DNA from: CAYGTK01 sp964352775
GTDB taxonomy: Bacteria > Bacteroidota > Bacteroidia > Chitinophagales > CAIOSU01
Direction of reading: 5' to 3'
DNA length: 32,228 nucleotides
Assembly: GCA_964352775.1 (NCBI GenBank)
Contig: CAYGTK010000015.1
Location: 1-32,228 of the forward strand
The notes below the pieces were generated by a model. The model ran no database searches. It worked only from the letters and a program-made list of their open reading frames with translations, and was not told where the DNA came from. Shown in pieces: positions 15,728 through 22,902 of this stretch. Each line of letters starts with the position of its first letter. Positions within the stretch are counted from its first letter, which is position 1. The position numbers and the translations under genes were made by a program.

Positions 15728-17416
15728 GTGAATAAGAATTGGCTACAAAGTAAATGGGTGATAGTAAGCTTAGGAGGGTTATTTCTAGCCCGACTGTTAT
15801 TCGTCATCTTCACTTTAGACAGGGGTTTTGACATTACAGACGAAGGTATGATAGTGAACATGCTTGGCATGTCAGAATACTACACTGATACCTTTTACCA
15901 GAATTATGCCTTTATTGGAAAAGTCATCGAGATCTTCACTCCTGTATCAATAATATCACTTCGGTCAATAAAGGTAGTTGGTGATATAGTCGCTTTAGCA
16001 CTACTATGCTTCGGTATAGCTTCATTTCTCCAACATAAGGGAGGTGAAGTAGATTGGAAACTACTTTTTCTATTTGGCGGATTAGGTATTTTTACAACCG
16101 TATTTACCAGAACACTTGGTTATAATGAGCTAACTGGTATAATAACTATGCTAAGTTTAGGGTGCTACTTTCTTAGCTATGGAAAATCAAAATGGCTAGA
16201 GTACTCCTTACTTATCTTCTCTGGAGGCTTGGTTTGGTGGCAGTTACTCATCAAATTTCCTGCTGCCTTTTTTCTGATCGGAATATTCGTGCTCAGTGTG
16301 CTGCTCAAGCAGACCAAATGGGCTAATTTAGCATCGATCGGAATAGGTGTTATTACAGGGTTCGTGAACTCCTTTTTAAGTGGAGCAGGTATGGATATTC
16401 TTTCCGATACTATTAGCTCCAATTCACCTCATATGGAGCTACTGGGGGTAACACCAGCAATAATTCTATCCAAAAGCTATTGGGCAGTAGATATTTTGGA
16501 GAATGGTCCATATTGGCTGGTCCCACTAGCTTTTTTCATTATGGCCACTAGCTTTTTAAGCTCTGAAACAGGTAAGTATATTCCCCTTACTTTGAGCGTA
16601 GTGATATTTTGTTTATTACTCTTATTACTCCCATTTGGTTGGCCAGGTGAGGTTCGGTTCCGTTGGATTGCTTTGTTACTCATCATGGCTGCTATAGCCA
16701 TCTATTTCAACCTAAAAGAGAGAGGCCCGTCTCATGGCACATATTCTTTACTAGCAATAACGCTCTTCTTCTTCCCTATCTCTTGTGCTTTCGGAAGCAA
16801 TAACCCATTAACCATTACTACCGTTGCATATACTGCTCCTTGGTTTGTGCTTATCGCTCTAGCTGTAAGCAACTTAGAAACTAAAACAGGCCTATTGATA
16901 ACTTATACAGCAGGGCTGCTTGGTCTCCTTCTATTCTTGAATTTCTATGTATTACATCCTCACCAACAACCATCAAGTTTGTTAGAGCAAACCGAGAACA
17001 TTCAGTTAGAAGAAAACATCAGCGTTGACATAGCAAGTGCCGTTTTTCTTCAGAGTGTTTATCAAGATCTTCAAAAAAATAATTTCCAGCAGGGTGATCC
17101 TATCGTCGCATTATATGATATGCCAGGAGTAGTTTATTTAGTTGGAGGACGATCACCAAGAACGATATGGTATTTTAACCCTTCGGAAGGGTTAAGTGAA
17201 GAGCGTATTGTAAATTTCAATTGCTACTTCTTGAATGATGTTCAAAAAGACCTTAATGGTGATGCACCCTATTTTTTACTTAACCACAACATGCCTGAAG
17301 GTTTGCTAAGTTGCTTAACTGAAAAACTGCCTATTTGGCAAACTGGATCCACCTTGGTAAATACTTACTTTAACCCGTACTCTCAAGACAGCATCTCGCT
17401 CTATGCTCCTAAGTGA
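15728..17416 (+). CDS. GT-C-like multi-span membrane protein
   Basis: The start is GTG; no in-frame ATG fits. The 562-residue product has around 10-12 hydrophobic spans between residues 8 and 410 and a soluble C-terminal domain (about 420-562). After the first span lies D-R-G-F-D-I-T-D-E-G (about 31-40), an Asp-Asp/Glu loop in the position where GT-C enzymes such as ArnT/GT39 carry their catalytic acids. This suggests a transferase using polyprenyl-phosphate sugar on the periplasmic side. The C-terminal domain (Y-D-M-P-G-V-V-Y-L-V-G-G-R near 468-480) resembles the periplasmic tails of such enzymes. It overlaps the next gene, a GT2 that could make the lipid-linked donor, by 14 bp. The upstream 78 bp contain a weak promoter-like TTG (15691-15693) with TACTTTA at 15714-15720 and an ACCCGC/GCGGGT inverted pair. 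The specific activity is unproven. Confidence 0.7.
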   Translation: MNKNWLQSKWVIVSLGGLFLARLLFVIFTLDRGFDITDEGMIVNMLGMSEYYTDTFYQNYAFIGKVIEIFTPVSIISLRSIKVVGDIVALALLCFGIASFLQHKGGEVDWKLLFLFGGLGIFTTVFTRTLGYNELTGIITMLSLGCYFLSYGKSKWLEYSLLIFSGGLVWWQLLIKFPAAFFLIGIFVLSVLLKQTKWANLASIGIGVITGFVNSFLSGAGMDILSDTISSNSPHMELLGVTPAIILSKSYWAVDILENGPYWLVPLAFFIMATSFLSSETGKYIPLTLSVVIFCLLLLLLPFGWPGEVRFRWIALLLIMAAIAIYFNLKERGPSHGTYSLLAITLFFFPISCAFGSNNPLTITTVAYTAPWFVLIALAVSNLETKTGLLITYTAGLLGLLLFLNFYVLHPHQQPSSLLEQTENIQLEENISVDIASAVFLQSVYQDLQKNNFQQGDPIVALYDMPGVVYLVGGRSPRTIWYFNPSEGLSEERIVNFNCYFLNDVQKDLNGDAPYFLLNHNMPEGLLSCLTEKLPIWQTGSTLVNTYFNPYSQDSISLYAPK

Positions 17417-18125
17417 CCACAGTTTATCGGTAGTTATGCCCGTATACAATGAAGAAGAACTCATTGCGGCCTCACTGTTGCATACTCTAGCAGTTCTTGA
17501 GGAGTCTGGAGTAGACTACGAACTATTAGTAGTAGATGATTCTAGTAATGATAAAACAGCCGAGCTTATAGAAGGCGTAATTAAAGAAAATGGACTCATC
17601 AAATTGATCAAAAGCCCCGCAAACATGGGTTATGGCGGAGCGGTACAGTTCGGCATCCCCCATTGCACAAAGCCCTATATGCTTACTATTCCTGCTGACG
17701 AAGAACTTAGCATCCAAAAGTTAGAAGCCTACTTATCTAATGCAAAAGAAAATACGATCGTGGTCGGCACTCGGTCAGGTAGAAAGGGCTATAACATACT
17801 TCAACAGATCTCCTCAAATTTTTACTCTTGGTTAATTGGTTTTTTATATCCCCTCCAATTAGAGGATTATAACTGGATACATCTATACCCTAAGGGCCTT
17901 TGGAGTCATCCGAAATTCGATATTAAACAGAACCGCATCGTCTTCTTTGCTGAAGTCCTTTTAAAAGCTGATGCTTTGGAGTTTTCTATCAAAGAAGTTC
18001 ATGTGGACCATTCTTCGCGAAAAAGTGGTAACGCTACCTCCGCCCAATTTAAAACTAGAATTCGAGCGGCAAAAGAGTTCCTTTCTTTCTTTCAGGAATT
18101 TAAGCAGTGGAAAAAACAATTGTAG
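17403..18125 (+). CDS. GT2 glycosyltransferase without membrane spans (DPM-like)
   Basis: The 240-residue protein has SVVMPVYNEEE (9-19), VVDDSSNDKT (43-52) and N-M-G-Y-G-G-A (74-80), the pattern of soluble dolichyl-phosphate-mannose-synthase-like enzymes. Where these normally have a D-A-D metal motif, this one reads P-A-D-E-E (97-101), so one acidic position is changed. There is no C-terminal membrane segment. Its 14-bp overlap with the GT-C-like gene suggests a two-gene module: this enzyme makes a polyprenyl-phosphate sugar and the GT-C protein uses it. The C-terminus (about 205-240) is basic and helical. One bp separates its stop from that of the convergent comF gene. Confidence 0.85.
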   Translation: MLLSDHSLSVVMPVYNEEELIAASLLHTLAVLEESGVDYELLVVDDSSNDKTAELIEGVIKENGLIKLIKSPANMGYGGAVQFGIPHCTKPYMLTIPADEELSIQKLEAYLSNAKENTIVVGTRSGRKGYNILQQISSNFYSWLIGFLYPLQLEDYNWIHLYPKGLWSHPKFDIKQNRIVFFAEVLLKADALEFSIKEVHVDHSSRKSGNATSAQFKTRIRAAKEFLSFFQEFKQWKKQL

Positions 18126-18126
18126 C

Positions 18127-18834
18127 TCAACTTAACTGCGCCATCGCTATTGTGGCAATGCTAACTTTAACACCTTCTACTTGAAGTAGTTTTTGAGAAC
18201 AAGCCTCAAGTGTAGCTCCTGTTGTTACCACATCATCTACTAGTAATACGTGCTTTCCTTCAAGCTCCCTTTTATCAGCTACCTCAAAAATATCTTTTAC
18301 GTTGAGCCAGCGTTCATCTCTACTTTTTTTAGTCTGCGTATCTGTGTCTGTAGACCTTATGAGCGAACTAGTATCTATCGGAATAAACAGAACTTCTGCT
18401 AATCCTTTAGCAAAAACTTCACTTTGATTGAATCCTCGTTTGTTTAGCTTTTTAGGGTGCAGAGGAACAGGAATAATAGCGTCAATATCTTCAAATTGCT
18501 CTTTAGCTCTCTTAGCCAACATTCGCCCTAGCTCAACACCTACATCTTGCCGTTCATGGTATTTAAGTTGGTGTACCAAATGCTGAACCCCACTTCCTTT
18601 TCTGAAAGTAAATAGCGCAATCACCTGCTCTAAATGAACTCTTCCCCAAAAGACTTTTTCTAATGGGTTATCAGGCCTTAAATGAAGATCAGAATAGGGT
18701 AATTCGTATCTGCAAGTAGTACAAATTATTTCTTCCCCTTTTACAAGTAATGTTTCGCAGGCTTGGCAGGTATTGGGGTAGAGCAAGCCAATAAAGTCGG
18801 CCCACAGCTCACGCAAAGTAGCCAGCAATATCAT
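18127..18834 (-). CDS. comF: ComF-family phosphoribosyltransferase-like protein
   Basis: A 235-residue protein with an N-terminal zinc-finger-like pair C23-x-x-C26 and C38-x-x-C41 and a C-terminal phosphoribosyltransferase domain with the PRPP loop VLLVDDVVTTGAT at 196-208. I-P-V-P-L-H-P-K-K-L near 121-130 and R-G-F-N-Q-S (133-138) are hallmarks of ComFC/GntX. In naturally transformable bacteria ComF(C) is needed for handling incoming DNA in the cytoplasm; the reaction it performs is not settled. It begins 2 bp after the radA stop, so it is co-transcribed with radA, a partner in the same process in several species. Confidence 0.92.
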   Translation of the reverse strand: MILLATLRELWADFIGLLYPNTCQACETLLVKGEEIICTTCRYELPYSDLHLRPDNPLEKVFWGRVHLEQVIALFTFRKGSGVQHLVHQLKYHERQDVGVELGRMLAKRAKEQFEDIDAIIPVPLHPKKLNKRGFNQSEVFAKGLAEVLFIPIDTSSLIRSTDTDTQTKKSRDERWLNVKDIFEVADKRELEGKHVLLVDDVVTTGATLEACSQKLLQVEGVKVSIATIAMAQLS

Positions 18835-18836
18835 AC

Positions 18837-20195
18837 CTAAAACAGTTTGTTGTAGAGTTCGCTCACCTTATTTATCGGCTCTATTATGATCTTATGTGCT
18901 TTTAAGTCCATTGATTTTAGTCCGTAGCCTGGTACAAATATTTTTTCGAAACCTAGTTTCTCAGCTTCTGAAATTCGCTGTTCCACACGGCTAACTGCTC
19001 GTACTTCACCAGAGAGGCCCACTTCACCCGCAAAGGCATAATTAGCAGGAACACAAATGTCTTCATAAGAGGAAAGCAAGGTGCAGATGATGGAGAGATC
19101 AATAGCAGGGTCCTCCACGCGTAAGCCTCCTGCAATATTTAGGAACACATCTTTAGTGCCAAATTGAAAGCCTCCTCTTTTCTCCAATACCGCAAGTAGC
19201 ATATTCAATCTGCGGATGTCAAATCCAGTAGCTGACCGTTGCGGAGTCCCATAGACTGCCTGCGTAACCAATGCCTGCGTTTCAATTAGCATAGGGCGCA
19301 TACCCTCTATTGTTGCAGCAATTGCAATACCACTCAATTGTTCTTCCCGTTGCGAGATCAGTAATTCAGAGGGGTTGCTCACTTCGCGCAAGCCATTGTT
19401 ACGCATTTCGTAAATACCCAATTCAGAGGTAGATCCATAGCGATTCTTACTGGTACGAAGAATACGGTAATTCCCCTTCCGCTCCCCTTCAAATTGTAGA
19501 ACAGTATCAACTATGTGTTCCAATATTTTAGGCCCAGCGATGCTACCTTCTTTTGTAATGTGCCCTATCAAAAATACAGGCACGCCTGCTTCTTTAGCAA
19601 ATCGTTGCATTTCGCCTGTGCATTCTCTTATCTGTGAGACACTTCCAGGGGTAGATTCAATGTAGGGAGAGCGTAATGTTTGGATAGAATCGACTATAAC
19701 TAAGGCGGGTTGCAAAGCTTTCATATGCTTTAGCAACTTATCTGTAGCTGTTTCAGTAACTATGTAACAGTTACTAGCGCTCAAGCCTAACCGCTTAGCA
19801 CGAAGACTAATCTGTTGAGCACTTTCCTCACCACTTATGTATATCACTTTGGCCTCGCCAAAACCCATTGCTACCTGTAGTAATAGCGTTGACTTACCTA
19901 TACCTGGCTCACCAGCTATTAGTACTACCGAGCCTGGCACTACACCACCACCTAATACCCTGTTCAACTCTTCATCGGTAGAGCGTATGCGGTAGGTCTC
20001 CAATATATCGATATTATCTAGTAATACCGGTTCGTTCAAAGTAGCTGTAGATACGGGACCCTTAATAGCTTTTTCCTTATGTACCACCTCTTGTACATAG
20101 GTATTCCATTCATTACAAGAACCACATTTTCCGACCCATTTAGGAGATTGTGTTCCGCAATTCTGACAGATGTATATAGACTTGGTCTTTGGCAT
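18837..20195 (-). CDS. radA: DNA repair and recombination protein RadA
   Basis: The 452-residue protein has the full RadA/Sms architecture: N-terminal zinc finger C10-x2-C13 ... C24-x2-C27, RecA-like ATPase with Walker A GEPGIGKS (95-102) and a Walker B-like LVIVDS (165-170), the RadA-specific K-N-R-Y-G at 250-254 (usually KNRFG), and a C-terminal Lon-like domain (about 280-452). RadA promotes branch migration and D-loop extension in recombinational repair and, in some species, natural transformation. The Phe-to-Tyr change in KNRFG is mild. It is divergent from the OmpA lipoprotein gene and followed directly by comF. Confidence 0.97.
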   Translation of the reverse strand: MPKTKSIYICQNCGTQSPKWVGKCGSCNEWNTYVQEVVHKEKAIKGPVSTATLNEPVLLDNIDILETYRIRSTDEELNRVLGGGVVPGSVVLIAGEPGIGKSTLLLQVAMGFGEAKVIYISGEESAQQISLRAKRLGLSASNCYIVTETATDKLLKHMKALQPALVIVDSIQTLRSPYIESTPGSVSQIRECTGEMQRFAKEAGVPVFLIGHITKEGSIAGPKILEHIVDTVLQFEGERKGNYRILRTSKNRYGSTSELGIYEMRNNGLREVSNPSELLISQREEQLSGIAIAATIEGMRPMLIETQALVTQAVYGTPQRSATGFDIRRLNMLLAVLEKRGGFQFGTKDVFLNIAGGLRVEDPAIDLSIICTLLSSYEDICVPANYAFAGEVGLSGEVRAVSRVEQRISEAEKLGFEKIFVPGYGLKSMDLKAHKIIIEPINKVSELYNKLF

Positions 20196-20217
20196 ATTGT
20201 GAAGTTAGTAAATTACC

Positions 20218-20247
20218 TTTCGCAGCCATTCGGCTATGCTAACTTTG
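20218..20247 (+). promoter_or_regulatory. Promoter candidate for the OmpA-tatC series
   Basis: A perfect Bacteroidota -7 box TAACTTTG lies at 20240-20247, preceded after 18 bp by TTTC (20218-20221), one base off TTTG. Transcription would begin about 10 bp before the ATG at 20263. On the opposite side the reverse complement gives TAACTTCA (20207-20200), a symmetric box that might serve radA. Confidence 0.5.
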
Positions 20248-20262
20248 CTTAAAATTTGTACC

Positions 20263-21240
20263 ATGAGGTCGATACGAGCATTTTTATTTTTAACAGTAAT
20301 ACTTTTCACTGTAGGATGCGTACCTACAAAGAAGCTGGAGCAAGAGCAAGCGGTATCCAAATCGCTACGATTAGAGAACGACGCCCTTAAGCAAGAGTTG
20401 GAAGAACTTACTGAGCAAGAATTGGCTTGTAGTGATTCCATTATTAAACTGAACAACCTTTTATCTCAGCTAAAGGTAGATACTGCTGATTGCGGACAAC
20501 AGTACCGTCAGCTTGCAGCTGACAAAAAACTATTGGAAACTCAGTTTAAGTCGCTCCAGAAACAGAAGGAAACCATTTTAGCATCTTCTTCTAGCGAACG
20601 TCAACGCTTGATGAACGAGTTAGACACTCAACGCCGTAAGCTGCAAGAAAAAGAAACTGCACTGAACCAGCAGCAAGCAAGCATTAAGCAGCTACAAAGC
20701 GAAATTGAAGCCAGAGAAAAGAAAGTGAACGACCTGGAAGAGTTGCTTCGCAAAAAGGACGAAGCAGTAGCCCAATTGAAGCGTAATATTGAAAAAGCTT
20801 TGCTGAATTTTGATAAAACTGAGTTATCAGTAGAATTGAGAGATGGTAAGATCTATGTATCGTTAGCCAACAAGCTATTATTCAAGTCGGGCAGTACTTC
20901 GGTAGATAAAAAAGGAGTTAATGCCCTAGAAAAGCTTGCAGCAGTGCTGCAAAAACAAGATGATATAGATGTGTTAGTAGAAGGCCATACTGATGACGAC
21001 CCAATTAAAACTAACTGTATTAAGGACAACTGGGACCTAAGCGTAATGCGCGCAACTTCTATCACCCGCATTCTTTTAGATAGTGGTGTAGACCCTAAAA
21101 AGATAGTGCCATCTGGTCGTGGTGAGTTTTTACCTGTAGCCATCAACGAGACAAGCGAAGGCAAAGCGCGTAACCGCCGCACAGAGATCATTTTAGCCCC
21201 TAATTTAGACGAGATATTCTCTATCTTGCAGGGCGAATAA
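20263..21240 (+). CDS. OmpA-family lipoprotein with long coiled coil
   Basis: The ATG at 20263 is chosen over an in-frame TTG-type start at 20236 because it directly starts a lipoprotein signal (lipobox FTVGC, Cys19) and sits about 16 bp after a good -7 box. Residues 24-190 are a charged heptad-rich coiled coil (many Glu, Lys, Gln, Leu). Residues 205-320 form an OmpA peptidoglycan-binding domain with V-E-G-H-T-D-D, N-W-D-L-S and R-N-R-R-T-E-I, the Asp and Arg positions that hold diaminopimelate. The protein would be tethered in a membrane and hold the cell wall through its C-terminus, much like Pal- or MotB-type proteins. Its TAA overlaps the tatC ATG by 1 bp. Confidence 0.9.
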   Translation: MRSIRAFLFLTVILFTVGCVPTKKLEQEQAVSKSLRLENDALKQELEELTEQELACSDSIIKLNNLLSQLKVDTADCGQQYRQLAADKKLLETQFKSLQKQKETILASSSSERQRLMNELDTQRRKLQEKETALNQQQASIKQLQSEIEAREKKVNDLEELLRKKDEAVAQLKRNIEKALLNFDKTELSVELRDGKIYVSLANKLLFKSGSTSVDKKGVNALEKLAAVLQKQDDIDVLVEGHTDDDPIKTNCIKDNWDLSVMRATSITRILLDSGVDPKKIVPSGRGEFLPVAINETSEGKARNRRTEIILAPNLDEIFSILQGE

Positions 21241-22076
21241 TGGCCCCCTTAGATCAGCTACACGAAGAGAGTTCCCTAAAAGAAGAGATGTCGTTCATCG
21301 ACCATCTAGAAGCCTTACGTTGGCATATCATTCGCGGTGTTGTTGCCATCCTTGTTTTCATGATAGCGGCCTTTGTAATGAAGGAGCAAGTATTTGACCT
21401 CATTTTTGCTCCAACTAAGGCAGACTTCCTTACTTACCGTTTTACCTGCTGGGCATCAACTAAGCTATCCTTAGATGGGATGCTATGCTTTCAACCTGTT
21501 TCCTTTCGATTCATCAATATTGAAATGGCAGGGCAATTTTTGGTTCACCTGAAGGTATCCCTAATGTTAGGTTTCATTATTGCCTTTCCTTATGCTTTCT
21601 GGGAAGTATGGCGATTTGTAAAGCCAGGGCTGTATCATACCGAAGTAAAGTATACAAGGGGTATCGTCTTTTTCAGCTCTTTCCTTTTCTTAACTGGGGT
21701 AAGTTTTGGCTATTTCATTTTAACGCCGTTCGCCCTCAATTTCTTTGGTAGTTATCAGGTAACCCCTGAAGTAAGTAATGATTTCACCCTGACCAATTAC
21801 ATCGGCTTTTTGACCATGTTCATTATGCTAAGTGGTATCATTTTTGAGCTTCCAATAGTGGTTTACTTCCTTAGTAAATTAGGTTTGGTTACTCCCCAAT
21901 TCATGCGTGAATACCGTAGGCATGCTTCGGTCATTATTCTGGTTATCTCGGCCATTATCACTCCAGCTGATATTGGCACACAATTGTTGGTCTTTGTACC
22001 CGTCTTCTTTTTATACGAGATAAGTATCTTTATTTCAGCCTACGTGCAACGGAATATGGAAAAGGAAGACATCTGA
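21240..22076 (+). CDS. tatC: Twin-arginine translocase subunit TatC
   Basis: A 278-residue protein with the TatC start M-S-F-I-D-H-L-E-A-L-R (about 16-26), six predicted spans, the signature F-P-Y-A-F-W-E-V-W-R-F-V-K-P-G-L (about 119-134), and the S-A-I-I-T-P-A-D segment near the fifth span. The first periplasmic loop carries the insert with C-W-A-S ... C-F-Q-P usual in Bacteroidota. TatC recognises twin-arginine signal peptides and, with TatA, exports folded proteins. No tatA/B is adjacent; in this phylum they often lie elsewhere. It is coupled to the OmpA gene (1-bp overlap) and followed after 1 bp by a small membrane protein. Confidence 0.96.
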   Translation: MAPLDQLHEESSLKEEMSFIDHLEALRWHIIRGVVAILVFMIAAFVMKEQVFDLIFAPTKADFLTYRFTCWASTKLSLDGMLCFQPVSFRFINIEMAGQFLVHLKVSLMLGFIIAFPYAFWEVWRFVKPGLYHTEVKYTRGIVFFSSFLFLTGVSFGYFILTPFALNFFGSYQVTPEVSNDFTLTNYIGFLTMFIMLSGIIFELPIVVYFLSKLGLVTPQFMREYRRHASVIILVISAIITPADIGTQLLVFVPVFFLYEISIFISAYVQRNMEKEDI

Positions 22077-22077
22077 C

Positions 22078-22452
22078 ATGACCAAAACGCAGCGAGAAAT
22101 AATTCTTAAGCTCCAACTATTAGGTGTGAAACATCTCGATATTCATTCCGATGACCCTAAAGTATTAATAGAACGTATCGGTAAGTCAAGTAGCTCTACC
22201 ACTACTGTATATAAACTGGTTAATGGACTTGCGGTATTATTAGGCCTATCAGCAGTACTGCTGGCAATAGGTTTGTTGAGGGGGCAGTACTGGTTAGGAG
22301 AACCGCTAACAGCAATTATAACTTTAGCAGCTATTGGCACTATCATTTTAGCGATGATACTTCACAACAGACTGCAAACACAAGAGTACCAATCATTCCT
22401 TTTAAAACTCCTTTTGCGAAACCTTAACGAACAACCAGATGAAAACGAATAA
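22078..22452 (+). CDS. Small two-span membrane protein, function unknown
   Basis: I do not recognise it. The 124-residue product has a soluble N-terminus (1-42), two membrane spans at about 46-65 and 73-93 joined by a short loop, and a basic-to-acidic helical tail (about 96-124). The N-terminus Q-R-E-I-I-L-K-L-Q-L-L-G-V-K-H-L-D looks like an amphipathic helix. It is placed 1 bp after tatC and overlaps rpiB by 14 bp, so it is certainly part of the same transcript. There are no catalytic motifs. It could be a regulator or assembly factor for a neighbouring membrane process, but that is only position-based. Confidence 0.75.
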   Translation: MTKTQREIILKLQLLGVKHLDIHSDDPKVLIERIGKSSSSTTTVYKLVNGLAVLLGLSAVLLAIGLLRGQYWLGEPLTAIITLAAIGTIILAMILHNRLQTQEYQSFLLKLLLRNLNEQPDENE

Positions 22453-22891
22453 CAAGCTAAAGCTAGGCATGGGAGCCGACCATGCTGGATATGAGTACAA
22501 AGCAGATATAAAAGCTTGGTTAGAAGAACTAGGCCACGCAGTTAATGACTTTGGCACAAATGGGCCTGACTCAGTAGATTATCCAGACTATGTTCATCCG
22601 TTGGCAAATGCCCTAGAAAGCAATGAGCTAGAATTAGGCATATTGATATGTGGGAGTGCTAATGGAGTTTGCATGACCGCTAACAAACATCAAAACATAC
22701 GAGCCGCAATTGCTTGGCAGCCTGTACTAGGCGAATTGGCTAGACAGCATAATAATGCCAACGTGATCTGTATCCCCGCAAGGTTCGTTAGCTTAAATGA
22801 TGCCAAGGAAATAGTTAAAGCTTTTATAGATACTGATTTTGAAGGAGGCCGCCATGAGCGACGAGTGAACAAGATAGCCCTAGAACAATAG
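22439..22891 (+). CDS. rpiB: Ribose-5-phosphate isomerase B
   Basis: The 150-residue protein starts with G-M-G-A-D-H-A-G-Y-E (10-19) and has the ICGSANGVCMTANK motif (69-82) of RpiB with the catalytic Cys and substrate-binding GSxxG-like loop (here S-A-N-G), plus the H-N-N-A-N-V-I region near 105. RpiB interconverts ribose-5-phosphate and ribulose-5-phosphate in the pentose phosphate pathway; some homologues use allose- or galactose-6-phosphate. It overlaps the upstream membrane protein by 14 bp, and the E1 gene begins 11 bp after. Confidence 0.94.
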   Translation: MKTNNKLKLGMGADHAGYEYKADIKAWLEELGHAVNDFGTNGPDSVDYPDYVHPLANALESNELELGILICGSANGVCMTANKHQNIRAAIAWQPVLGELARQHNNANVICIPARFVSLNDAKEIVKAFIDTDFEGGRHERRVNKIALEQ

Positions 22892-22902
22892 AACACCCAG
22901 CC

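Noticed and set aside
4149..18125. Genomic island or mobile element carrying the glycan locus
   Set aside because: Composition looks like the rest of the window and there is no integrase, IS, attachment repeat or phage gene. Past transfer is possible but unsupported here.
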